Part shown: positions 9,885 to 20,748 of the stretch, in pieces
Layout: every line of letters starts with the position of its first letter
Numbering within the stretch: the first letter of the stretch is position 1
Assembly: GCF_002007115.1 (NCBI RefSeq)
Contig: NZ_MVAD01000001.1
Span: forward strand, 868,001 to 932,000
DNA: 64,000 bases
From: Massilia sp. KIM
Lineage (GTDB): Bacteria; Pseudomonadota; Gammaproteobacteria; Burkholderiales; Burkholderiaceae_D
Reading direction: 5' to 3'
Notes under the pieces: generated by a model
Databases searched by the model: none
Told to the model about the DNA's origin: nothing
The model's input: the letters and a program-made list of their open reading frames with translations, nothing else
Made by a program: the position numbers and the translations under genes

Positions 9885-11432
9885 ATGGACATCGACCGTT
9901 TCCACAGCATGGTGCAGCGCCTCGAACGCGAGAGCGCCGTCGCACCGGGACACTACCGCCTCAAGGTCGCCCTGCTGGCGCTCCTGGGTTTCTTCATTCT
10001 CGGCTTGGTGCTGGCGACGCTCGGCTTCGGACTGGTGGCGCTGGCCGGCATCGCCGCCGCCATGGCCTACAGCGGCGGCGCGCTGCTCGTTCTCCTGGTC
10101 GCCAAGCTCGGCAAGCTGCTGTTCCTGCTGGCGGTGCCGCTGTGGTACACCCTGCGCTCGGCCTTCCAGGCCCTGTTCGTGCGTTTTCCGGCGCCGCAAG
10201 GCCATGAAGTCCAGCGCGCCGATGCGCCGGCGCTGTTCGCCGCGCTCGACGACATGCGCCGCCGCATGCGCGGGCCGCGCTTCCATCACGTGCTGGTGGT
10301 GGCGGAGGCGAATGCGGCGGTGGTGCAGCGTCCGGCCTTCGGCCTGGTCGGCTTCCCGCGCAACTACCTGCTGCTCGGCCTTCCCTTGCTGGAGTGCCTG
10401 GCGCCGGACGAGGCGATGGCCATCGTGGCCCACGAGTACGGCCACCTGGCAGGCTCGCACGGGCGCTTCTCGGCCTTCATCTACCGCCTGCGCCACACCT
10501 GGGCGACGGTGCAGGCGCACATGGACCACTTCCAGGGCTGGTCCGCCAGGCTGGCCCGTCCCCTGGTGCGCTGGTACGCGCCTTACTTCAACGCCTATAC
10601 CTTCGTGCTGGCGCGCGCCGACGAATACCGCGCCGACGCCGCCTCCGCCGAACTGGTGGGCGCGGGCAGCGCCGCCCATGCGCTCAAGCGCGTGAACCTG
10701 GTGGCGCCGCGCTATGCGCGCTACATGGAAGGCGTGTTGCGCCAGGTCGACGAACTGGCAACGCCGCCGGCCGGCGTGATGCACGGCTGGGCCGAGCATG
10801 CCGGCGGTCCCTGCGAGGAAAGCATGCTGCGCGCCTGGCTGGAGGAGGCGCTCGACCGCGAGGGCCATGTCGCCGACACCCATCCGACCTTGCGCGCGCG
10901 CCTGGCTGCTCTGGGCAAGCCGGGCCAGGACCAGCACGGACTGCCGCCCGCCCTGCAGGGCGACAGCGCGGCGCAAGCCTGGTTCGGCGACGCTCTCGGG
11001 ACGGTGCGCGGCGCGCTCCAGGAGCGCTGGGCCGGCGAGCTGGCCACGCCCTGGGCGCAGCGCTACGCCGAAACCCAGGGCGAACGCGCGCGCCTGCGCG
11101 AGTTGCGCGCCGCGCCCGGGCGCGACGCCGACCAGGAGCTGGAAATGCTGCGCCTGGCGATGCGCCACGAGCCCGAGACCGACCTGCGCGCCCCGCTGGC
11201 CGCCTTCAATGAAGCCCACCCGGGGCATGCGCTCGGCCTGTTCCTCGAGGGCGTGACCCGGCTGGAGCGCGACGAGCGCGAGGGCCTGGACTTGCTGGAG
11301 CGCGCCATGCAGGCCGACCCGGACGCCACCGGCGCCGCGTGCGAGCGCGCCCATGCTTTCCTGAGCGCGCGCGGCGAGGACGAACTGGCGCAAGCCTATC
11401 TGGCGCGCTGGCGCGCCGTGCAGGAGGGGTGA
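9885..11432 (+). CDS. M48-family zinc metalloprotease, membrane-anchored
   Basis: A 515-residue protein. Two hydrophobic segments lie between about residues 27 and 90, and the zinc motif HEYGH is at 183-187 inside MAIVAHEYGHLAGSHGRF. The third ligand is probably the Glu of ADEYRADAAS (about residue 247), matching the M48 ExxxD pattern. After the protease domain comes a helical C-terminal region with TPR-like repeats. M48 enzymes of this kind (HtpX/BepA relatives) take part in membrane or envelope protein quality control. GAAAGG precedes the ATG. It sits directly after a periplasmic TPR gene. The substrate is unknown. Confidence 0.85.
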   Translation: MDIDRFHSMVQRLERESAVAPGHYRLKVALLALLGFFILGLVLATLGFGLVALAGIAAAMAYSGGALLVLLVAKLGKLLFLLAVPLWYTLRSAFQALFVRFPAPQGHEVQRADAPALFAALDDMRRRMRGPRFHHVLVVAEANAAVVQRPAFGLVGFPRNYLLLGLPLLECLAPDEAMAIVAHEYGHLAGSHGRFSAFIYRLRHTWATVQAHMDHFQGWSARLARPLVRWYAPYFNAYTFVLARADEYRADAASAELVGAGSAAHALKRVNLVAPRYARYMEGVLRQVDELATPPAGVMHGWAEHAGGPCEESMLRAWLEEALDREGHVADTHPTLRARLAALGKPGQDQHGLPPALQGDSAAQAWFGDALGTVRGALQERWAGELATPWAQRYAETQGERARLRELRAAPGRDADQELEMLRLAMRHEPETDLRAPLAAFNEAHPGHALGLFLEGVTRLERDEREGLDLLERAMQADPDATGAACERAHAFLSARGEDELAQAYLARWRAVQEG

Positions 11433-11442
11433 GGCCGGCCGT

Positions 11443-12078
11443 TCAGAAGCCGATCTTGAGCTTGGCCTTGGCGCCGTCCGAGACTACGCCCCTGCCGAAC
11501 TTCTGCGCCGCGTTGCCCTGGACCTCGTAGCCGCCGCTCAGGGTGGAGCGGTCGCTCAGCTTGTACTGCGCGCCGAAGTGCAGGTAGGCGCCCACGTCGG
11601 TGTTGTCCGTGTGGTTCATGCTGTCGAGATCGCGCTTGCGTTCGCTGTAGGCCTTGCCGACCTTGCCGAAACCGCTCAGGCGGTCGGTGAAAGCGTGGGT
11701 ATATTTGACGGCGGCGTGGACCCCGTAGCTCCTGACCCCGAGCGCGCCCGTCACCTCTTCGGGGCGCCCCTCGAAGGCCTTGTGCAAGCCGCGGTCGCGC
11801 AGTTCGACGTAGCCGGTCTCGAGCGACCAGCCGGGGCTCAGGCGCAGGCCGAGGGTGAAGCGCGGATCCTGGAAATACTCCTTGAACAGTTCCTGGTTCG
11901 GGGGCGGATTCTCGCGTTCGCCATATACCCGCTCGAGCGGCACGAATGCCTTGTCCAGGGGGCCGGGCTTGACCGGCAGGGACTCGAGCCGCCGCTGTTC
12001 CAGCTTCTCGATGAGTTGCGCCTGCGCCGCGCCAGCGGCGAAGAGGACGGCGGCCAGGCCGATGCGACGTGCTTTCAT
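11443..12078 (-). CDS. Small outer-membrane beta-barrel protein
   Basis: A 211-residue protein with a signal peptide (MKARRIGLAAVLFAAGAAQA) and a mature part rich in alternating polar/hydrophobic strands (FTLGLRLSPGWSLETGYVEL, GVHAAVKYTHAF, STLSGGYEV). It ends in LKIGF with a terminal Phe, the outer-membrane barrel sorting signal. The size fits an eight-stranded OmpA-like barrel. It may be a porin-like or surface protein; no specific function can be read. The upstream region holds two inverted repeats that could be operators, and an H-NS-family gene lies further upstream on the same strand. Confidence 0.7.
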   Translation of the reverse strand: MKARRIGLAAVLFAAGAAQAQLIEKLEQRRLESLPVKPGPLDKAFVPLERVYGERENPPPNQELFKEYFQDPRFTLGLRLSPGWSLETGYVELRDRGLHKAFEGRPEEVTGALGVRSYGVHAAVKYTHAFTDRLSGFGKVGKAYSERKRDLDSMNHTDNTDVGAYLHFGAQYKLSDRSTLSGGYEVQGNAAQKFGRGVVSDGAKAKLKIGF

Positions 12079-12119
12079 GGATCATCCCCGCTGTATACCA
12101 GGTTGTCGTGTATATCCCA

Positions 12120-12135
12120 TGTCCGCTGGCGGACA
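12120..12135. promoter_or_regulatory. Perfect dyad upstream of the barrel gene
   Basis: TGTCCGC, TG, GCGGACA is a perfect 7+7 palindrome 41 bases upstream of the ATG at 12078 (minus strand). TATACA-like boxes lie between it and the gene, so this is the expected place for a repressor or activator site. The regulator is unknown. Confidence 0.45.
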
Positions 12136-12163
12136 GCAGAAGCTTAGCAGCGTGCCAGCCTGA

Positions 12164-12193
12164 TAACATTACCCGAATTGTCAGCGAATGTTA
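12164..12193. promoter_or_regulatory. TAACATT inverted repeat upstream of the barrel gene
   Basis: TAACATT (12164-12170) and AATGTTA (12187-12193) form an inverted repeat with a 16-bp spacer in an AT-richer patch about 90-115 bases before the barrel gene start. It may be a second operator. Confidence 0.35.
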
Positions 12194-12271
12194 CATCTCG
12201 CGTCTGTATATGGCCGGAATGTGTTGCATTTTGATCAGAGGCAAGCGCATTCTCGGCCGAACCGGCCCGGT

Positions 12272-12610
12272 TCAGGCGAGAAGATCGTCGAGGCGCTTGC
12301 CCTCCGCCAGCGCCGCGCTGACCCACCCGGGTTTGCGCCCCCGCCCGCTCCAGGTCTGGCTGGCGTCCTGTGGGTTGCGGTAGCGCGCAACGGGCGGCTG
12401 CTTCGCCTGCGCCCCCTGCTTGCGCGGACGCCCGCCCTGGCTGGCGAGAAGCTCCTCGACGCTGACGCCGGCGCTGCGCGCGATCGCCAGGATGCGCTCG
12501 CGCGCAGCCTTGGTGTCGCGCCGTTCGCGCAGCTTGAGTTCCTTTTCTACATCGAACAGCAGGCCCTTGAGCTCGCCCAGGTTGTAGTTCGACAGGTCTG
12601 TCCGTGCCAT
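12272..12610 (-). CDS. H-NS histone-family DNA-binding protein
   Basis: From the ATG at 12610 this is a 112-residue protein. An N-terminal helical oligomerisation part (MARTDLSNYNLGELKGLLFD) is followed by a basic linker (GGRPRKQG). The C-terminal H-NS DNA-binding motif reads YRNPQDASQTWSGRGRKPGW (about residues 78-97). H-NS proteins bind curved AT-rich DNA and silence genes. The frame is open far upstream of 12610, but the homologous region and usual length support this start. It is divergent from the chemoreceptor-like gene. Betaproteobacteria usually carry several such paralogues, so this need not be the housekeeping copy. Confidence 0.88.
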   Translation of the reverse strand: MARTDLSNYNLGELKGLLFDVEKELKLRERRDTKAARERILAIARSAGVSVEELLASQGGRPRKQGAQAKQPPVARYRNPQDASQTWSGRGRKPGWVSAALAEGKRLDDLLA

Positions 12611-12789
12611 CTGTGCTCGTCCGCGGTGGTGGTATGGACGCGAGCGTAACACGGGGCGCGTGAAATCGCCGCGCACGCGGGGTGCTGCCCGGTGGCCGGT
12701 TTGCGCTACCGCAAAATCCAGGCGACATAGTTCAGGTAGATTCATTAAATGCACACAGGAAACTTTGTGCAAGCCAACTGGAGGAAGCC

Positions 12790-12870
12790 ATGAACACATC
12801 GCCACACTCCTACGCGTCGCGCGCGCGCGCCGGCGCCGCCCTCGTCGTTTTTCCTTCCTCCCTGGGCTGA
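12790..12870 (+). CDS. 26-codon open frame just upstream of the chemoreceptor-like gene (possible leader)
   Basis: ATG at 12790 is preceded by a strong ribosome site (GGAGGA at 12780-12785, four-base spacing). The frame encodes 26 residues beginning MNTSPHSYASRARAGAAL and ends at TGA 12868-12870. The next gene begins three bases later and has no good ribosome site of its own, so ribosomes may reach it by termination-reinitiation. No signal or membrane segment is seen in the peptide. It may be a leader peptide or only a translational loading site. Confidence 0.45.
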   Translation: MNTSPHSYASRARAGAALVVFPSSLG

Positions 12871-12873
12871 ATC

Positions 12874-14574
12874 ATGCTGGCCCGCCTGCGTATCGGTCCC
12901 AAGCTGCTGCTCGCCCCCGGCGCGGTGCTGCTCCTCCTGGTCCTGCTGTCGTGTTGCGCCTGGTACGCGATGCTGCGCCAGAACGATTCGCTCGAATCGA
13001 TCGTCGGCCAGCGCGCCGCCAACCTGCGCGCGGCCAGCAGCCTGGCGGCGCAATCGCAGAAGGCCCATGCCGACATCTACCGGCTGCTGAGCTGGGTGGG
13101 CGGCAGCTTCCCGCTGGCGCGCACCGAGCCGCTGCGGCGCGACATCCTGCTCCAGCACCGGCAGATCGCCGCCGGCCTGGCCGAGCTGTCGCGCCTCACC
13201 GGTCCGCAGGCGGCCGAGCGCCGGCAGGTGGAGCAGGCCGCGCTGGCCCATCAACGCTACGCCGCCGCGGTGCGCGACGTGATCGAACTGGCGCCGCTGG
13301 ACGGCTCGATTTCGGCCAACGCCATGCTCAAGGCCGAAAGCGCCTTCGCCGTGGTGGCCCAGCGCCTGGCCAACCTGGCCATGATCGAGGAAGCCCTGTC
13401 GCGCCAGGCCTCGCAGCGCGCCCAGGCCGACTTCCGCCTGATGTCGAGCCTGATGCCGGCCCTGGTGCTGGTTGCCGTGGTGCTGTCGCTGGCGATCACC
13501 TTCGCCGTGCGGCGGCTGCTGCTGGCTGAAATCCTGGGCATCAAGGCGGCCGTCAGCGGCCTGGCCAGCGGCGACCTGACCGTGCGCGAGCGCGCCTATG
13601 GCAACGACGAGATCGCCGAGACCTCGCGCGCCCTCGACGCCAGCATCCTCAGCCTCAATCACACGCTGCGCAGCATCCTGGAGTCCGCGCGCCTGATCGG
13701 CGTGGCCTCGCGCGACATCAAGCTGGGCAGCCTGAGCCTGGGCAGCCGCGCGGTGTTCCGCGCCAGCTCGCTGGTCGAGACCGCGGGCTCGATGCAGGAG
13801 CTGGCCAGCAGCGCCCATTTCACCGCCGACAGCGCGCAAGCGGCCAACCGCCTGGCGGCCAGCGCCGGCAGCGCGCTGGAGGAGGGCGGGAGCGTGGTCG
13901 AGCGCCTGGTCGCGACCCTGGAATCGGGCAAGCGCAGCGCCCACCGCGTGGTGGAGCTCGTCGCCGAGCTGGAGTCCGCGGCGGCGGCGGCCGGCACCCT
14001 GGCCCTGAACGCCGGCCTGGACGCGGCCCGCACCCAGGTCGGCGCGGACGACATGGCGGCCCTGAGCACCGAGGTGCGCGGCCTGGCGCGCCGCGTGTCC
14101 GCCTCGGCGCGCGAGATCGGCCTGCTGGCGGCCCAGTCGGTGGCCGAGATCGAGGGCGGCACCGCCTGGGCGGCGCAGGCCGGCAGCAGCATGGAGCGCA
14201 TCGCCCACTCGGTGCGCGAGGTCGAGGACATCGTCGGGCGCATCGGCTCGGCCAGCATGGGGCAGAGCGCAAAACTCGAAGACGTCAACCAGGCCATCGT
14301 GCGCATGGACCAGGTCACGCGCCAGAACACCACCCTCGTCGAAGAGGCGGCCTGGGCCGCGCGCACCCTGCAGATGCAGGCCCTGGCGCTGTCGCGCACC
14401 ATGGCCGGCTTCCGCCTCGAGGAGCCGGGCCAGGAGCGGGTGGCGGCGGCGCAACCGGGGGCGAAGGAAAAGGCGGCGCCGGAAAAACAAGGCGGCGACG
14501 CCCCGCGCAATCTCGCGCGGGAGCGTCGCCGCCATCCTTCCTCTCACCTGCGGCTCGCGTCAAGCCGCAAGTAG
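12874..14574 (+). CDS. Methyl-accepting chemotaxis-like protein with degenerate signalling tip
   Basis: A 566-residue protein with chemoreceptor layout. TM1 is at about residues 9-33, with a periplasmic helical domain to about 188. TM2 is at about 191-213, then a HAMP region (GLASGDLTVRERAYGNDEI, about 229-247) and a long cytoplasmic coiled coil. The hairpin tip, normally the most conserved part (EAARAGEQGRGFAVVAxEVR), reads DAARTQVGADDMAALSTEVR at residues 383-402. Flanking helices keep family residues, but the GExGRGF core is gone. That core contacts CheA and CheW, so canonical coupling to the chemotaxis array is doubtful. It may be a decayed receptor or a scaffold for another output. The C-terminus is Arg/Lys-rich, with no CheR/CheB pentapeptide. 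Confidence 0.8.
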   Translation: MLARLRIGPKLLLAPGAVLLLLVLLSCCAWYAMLRQNDSLESIVGQRAANLRAASSLAAQSQKAHADIYRLLSWVGGSFPLARTEPLRRDILLQHRQIAAGLAELSRLTGPQAAERRQVEQAALAHQRYAAAVRDVIELAPLDGSISANAMLKAESAFAVVAQRLANLAMIEEALSRQASQRAQADFRLMSSLMPALVLVAVVLSLAITFAVRRLLLAEILGIKAAVSGLASGDLTVRERAYGNDEIAETSRALDASILSLNHTLRSILESARLIGVASRDIKLGSLSLGSRAVFRASSLVETAGSMQELASSAHFTADSAQAANRLAASAGSALEEGGSVVERLVATLESGKRSAHRVVELVAELESAAAAAGTLALNAGLDAARTQVGADDMAALSTEVRGLARRVSASAREIGLLAAQSVAEIEGGTAWAAQAGSSMERIAHSVREVEDIVGRIGSASMGQSAKLEDVNQAIVRMDQVTRQNTTLVEEAAWAARTLQMQALALSRTMAGFRLEEPGQERVAAAQPGAKEKAAPEKQGGDAPRNLARERRRHPSSHLRLASSRK

Positions 14575-14583
14575 CCTCTCGCC

Positions 14584-17463
<2,880 letters not shown>

Positions 17464-17534
17464 GGTAATGGCCAGATGAAGTGCCTTGCCTGGTGGGCGG
17501 GCGTCGATGAGAGGGCGGACTGGAAATGCGAGAA

Positions 17535-17561
17535 GGGCGCGCCGCGGTGGGCGGCGCGCCC
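17535..17561 (-). other. 11-bp perfect hairpin between gcvH and gcvP
   Basis: GGGCGCGCCGC (17535-17545) and GCGGCGCGCCC (17551-17561) enclose a five-base loop. It lies inside the operon, so it is likely an mRNA-processing, stability or partial-termination element rather than a full terminator. On the minus strand the stem is followed only by TTCTC, a poor T-run. Confidence 0.5.
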
Positions 17562-17571
17562 CGGGAACGGA

Positions 17572-17952
17572 TCAGTTGTCGGTGGTCTTGCCGTAGGCGT
17601 CGGCGTCGAGCAGCTTGTCGTAGGCGGCCGCGTCGCTCGGCTGCAGCTTGAACAGCCAGGCGCCGTAGGCGTCCTGGTTGATCGAGTCGGGCGCGTCGGC
17701 GACCGGCTGGTTGACGGCGGTGACGGTGCCCGACACCGGAGCATAGATGTCGCTGGCGGCCTTGACCGACTCGACCACGGCGGCGTCGTCGCCGGCCGTG
17801 AAGGCCTTGCCGACCTGCGGCAGTTCGACGAACACGATGTCGCCGAGGGCGTCCTGCGCGTATTCGGTGATGCCGACGGTGAGGGTGCCGTCAGCTTCGC
17901 GGCGGACCCACTCGTGGGACTCGGTGTATTTCAGGTCGGTAGGGATGTTCAT
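17572..17952 (-). CDS. gcvH: Glycine cleavage system H protein
   Basis: A 126-residue protein from ATG 17952 ([17 protein letters not shown]). The lipoyl-attachment lysine is K64 in [12 protein letters not shown], the standard site. GcvH carries the aminomethyl group on its lipoyl arm between GcvP, GcvT and the L-protein. The frame stays open upstream for several hundred bases because of high GC, but the family N-terminus fixes the start. It is 68 bases after gcvT and about 110 before gcvP. Confidence 0.97.
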   Translation of the reverse strand: MNIPTDLKYTESHEWVRREADGTLTVGITEYAQDALGDIVFVELPQVGKAFTAGDDAAVVESVKAASDIYAPVSGTVTAVNQPVADAPDSINQDAYGAWLFKLQPSDAAAYDKLLDADAYGKTTDN

Positions 17953-18020
17953 GGATGCTCCTGGTGTGGGTGACGCGGGTAGTATAAAGCTTCTTCTTGG
18001 TTGTTCTTTGCTCGGGGCGC

Positions 18021-19151
<1,131 letters not shown>

Positions 19152-19203
19152 GGAATCCTCAGGGCAGGTGAATAGGGAGCGGGCACGCCTGGCGTGCGCT
19201 TCA

Positions 19204-19396
19204 TTCCCCTCTGTCCTTGGTACCTGAGAGATAGCGGCGTGGCCGCCTGCCCCTTCGGTGGGCCGCATGCTGAGCATCGGCCGCTCTCCAGAGTTGAGCC
19301 GCCGCGCCGTGCGCTGGCTGCTCCCTGACCGGTCCTTTTGCCTGAGAGTTTGTGGGTAGTGCCCCTTCGGCGGCAGCGTGCTGCGCTCTCCCGGTC
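19204..19396 (-). ncRNA. Tandem glycine riboswitch of the gcv operon
   Basis: On the minus strand two glycine aptamers follow one another. Aptamer I (about 19396 to 19329) shows CGGGAGAGCGC, CCGAAGGGGC and ACTCTCAGGCAAAAGGACCG. Aptamer II (about 19291 to 19205) shows CTGGAGAGCGGC, ACCGAAGGGGCAGG, ATCTCTCAGG and CAAGGACAGAGGGG. These are the conserved core strings of the gcvT RNA family. The 3' end lies about 50 bases before the gcvT ATG. In this family glycine binding usually switches gcv expression on. A promoter lies immediately upstream. Confidence 0.97.
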
Positions 19397-19406
19397 AAGA
19401 CTGTGG

Positions 19407-19435
19407 AGGATATGCGAGAGGGAACTTGCTGTCAA
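19407..19435 (-). promoter_or_regulatory. Sigma-70 promoter of the gcv operon
   Basis: On the minus strand TTGACA (19435-19430) and TATCCT (19412-19407) are separated by exactly 17 bp. Transcription would start near 19400, right at the 5' end of the riboswitch. The remaining stretch to 19607 holds no other feature I can support beyond the presumed promoter of the divergent ClpP-like gene. Confidence 0.8.
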
Positions 19436-19607
19436 CCGCGCAAGGATGGCGCCGCCTGCCGCCGGGGAGTCGAGGACCGGCAGGGAGATGGGCCGGCGGG
19501 TTGCTCGTTTCCACAAAGCATTGCTGCGCACTATTGGTGCATGGCATCTAGCCGAATGTGCGTGTTTTGCTACACTTATCTCATACACTTTGCAGGCGGA
19601 AAATACT

Positions 19608-20168
19608 ATGAGCGAAGACAATGCACAGAATGGAAAAGCAGCCTGGTTCACCCTGTCTGGCGATGTGAATAGTGACATGGTGCACCGCGTGTTCGAGGCG
19701 GTCGCGACCATGACCGAGGACGGCATCGACACCGCCCACGTCCTGGTGCAGTCGAACGGCGGCTACGTCAGCGACGGCCTGTGCCTGTACAACTTCCTGG
19801 CCAACTCGCCGATCAAGTTCGTCATGTACAACGGCGGCGCGGTCGCGTCGATCGCGGTGATCCTCTTCCTCTCGGGGGACGAGCGCTATTGCAGCGAAAC
19901 CGCGCGCTTCATGGTGCACAAGTCGCATGCCACGGCCTCGCCCGGCTCGCGCCCCGACGCCCTCAACATCATCGTCGAGGGCCTGCGTGCGGACGATGCG
20001 CGCACCGAGTCGATCCTGCGCAAGAAGGTCGAGCTCACGCCCGAGCAGTGGGGCATCCACCAGTATTCGGACCTGCACCTGAACTCGCGCGACGCCAAGA
20101 TCGCCGGCCTGGTCAACGATATCCGCGACTTCCGCCCGCCCAAGGGCGCGATGCTGCGCAATATCTGA
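19608..20168 (+). CDS. ClpP-like serine protease of the ClpP/crotonase fold
   Basis: A 186-residue protein from ATG 19608. It has the ClpP fold landmarks: SNGGYVSDGLCLYNFL (about 49-64), the nucleophile motif GGAVASIAVILFLSG with S81, and the histidine region FMVHKSHA with H104. It is shorter and more divergent than housekeeping ClpP and has no clpX beside it. Such proteins are annotated as ClpP-like or SDH-type serine proteases. The third catalytic residue cannot be fixed by eye. It is transcribed divergently from the gcv operon. Candidate -10 boxes TACACT occur at 19571 and 19584, but no good -35 is visible. Confidence 0.75.
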   Translation: MSEDNAQNGKAAWFTLSGDVNSDMVHRVFEAVATMTEDGIDTAHVLVQSNGGYVSDGLCLYNFLANSPIKFVMYNGGAVASIAVILFLSGDERYCSETARFMVHKSHATASPGSRPDALNIIVEGLRADDARTESILRKKVELTPEQWGIHQYSDLHLNSRDAKIAGLVNDIRDFRPPKGAMLRNI

Positions 20169-20191
20169 GCGTCGGCCTCGGTCGGCAGGGT

Positions 20192-20225
20192 AAAAAAAGC
20201 CCGCCGGGCTACCGCGCGGCGGGCT
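20192..20225 (-). terminator. Intrinsic terminator of the KGG-type gene
   Basis: Read on the minus strand, AGCCCGCCG, a ten-base loop and CGGCGGGCT are followed by a run of seven T (20198-20192). It ends transcription of the stress-protein gene and lies in the convergent gap with the ClpP-like gene. Confidence 0.9.
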
Positions 20226-20264
20226 GGCGACTGGGCGGGCCCCGGCGTCCTGCCGGCGGCGCGC

Positions 20265-20480
20265 TCAGCGTTTCTTGTCGTTCTTGTGGCTCTGGCGGCC
20301 GGCTTCGGCGTGCTGCTCCGGGGTGCCGCCGCGGGTGCCGCCGCCGGCGCCGCCCGAACGCGAGCCCGAACCCGAACCGGACTGCTTGTTGCCATCGTTC
20401 TTGTGGCTCTGGCGGCCGGCTTCGGCATGCTGCGCCGAGCTGCCGCCCTGGGTACCTTTGCTACCTTGTTTCGAGGCCAT
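20265..20480 (-). CDS. Small KGG/Em-type stress-induced repeat protein
   Basis: A 71-residue, highly hydrophilic, Gly/Ser/Lys-rich protein. Two near-identical repeats contain QHAEAGRQSHKND (about residues 17-29 and 56-68), and a GSGSGSRSGGAGGG linker joins them. This resembles bacterial KGG-repeat (GsiB-like) and plant Em/LEA_5 proteins, which are intrinsically disordered and linked to desiccation or general stress. GAAAGGAAAACATC precedes the ATG, and an intrinsic terminator follows. The DNA repeats (20279-20316 and 20397-20434) are almost identical, which suggests a recent internal duplication. Confidence 0.75.
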   Translation of the reverse strand: MASKQGSKGTQGGSSAQHAEAGRQSHKNDGNKQSGSGSGSRSGGAGGGTRGGTPEQHAEAGRQSHKNDKKR

Positions 20481-20641
20481 GATGTTTTCCTTTCAGTGGG
20501 GAAAGACGTCGACGCGGCCCTGTCCGAATGGCGTTCGGCATTGCCGGCAAAATCCATCATGCTTTTCGTATTGTTGAATCGGTATCGGAACACCCCCTGA
20601 TGCGCTGTAGGAGTTGGGACTACACACTCGGGGCATCAATT

Positions 20642-20667
20642 TCCGCTGTTTAATGAGCAACAGCGGA
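20642..20667. repeat. 9-bp inverted repeat in the KGG/DUF1631 divergent gap
   Basis: TCCGCTGTT (20642-20650) and AACAGCGGA (20659-20667) form a perfect stem with an eight-base loop. No T-run follows, so it is more likely an operator or a remnant hairpin than a terminator. Apart from this and the promoter at 20692, the gap 20481-20748 holds nothing I can identify. Confidence 0.5.
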
Positions 20668-20691
20668 TGAAAGGGAGTGCGCAGTTCTCGC

Positions 20692-20719
20692 TTGCCATAT
20701 GGAAATAATGTGGCACAAT
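20692..20719 (+). promoter_or_regulatory. Sigma-70 promoter of the DUF1631 gene
   Basis: TTGCCA (20692-20697) and CACAAT (20714-20719) with a 16-bp spacer place the transcript start near 20726, only about 23 bases before the ATG at 20749. Confidence 0.6.
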
Positions 20720-20748
20720 GAGGAAATCCAACCCTCTCGTCCACTGTC

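Noticed and set aside
19152..19277. An N-terminal extension of gcvT through the leader
   Set aside because: The open frame runs through the glycine riboswitch; the family start and ribosome site are at 19151.
20711..20728. TGGCAC before the DUF1631 gene as a sigma-54 promoter
   Set aside because: The -12 GC is missing at the required spacing, while a sigma-70 promoter fits at 20692-20719.
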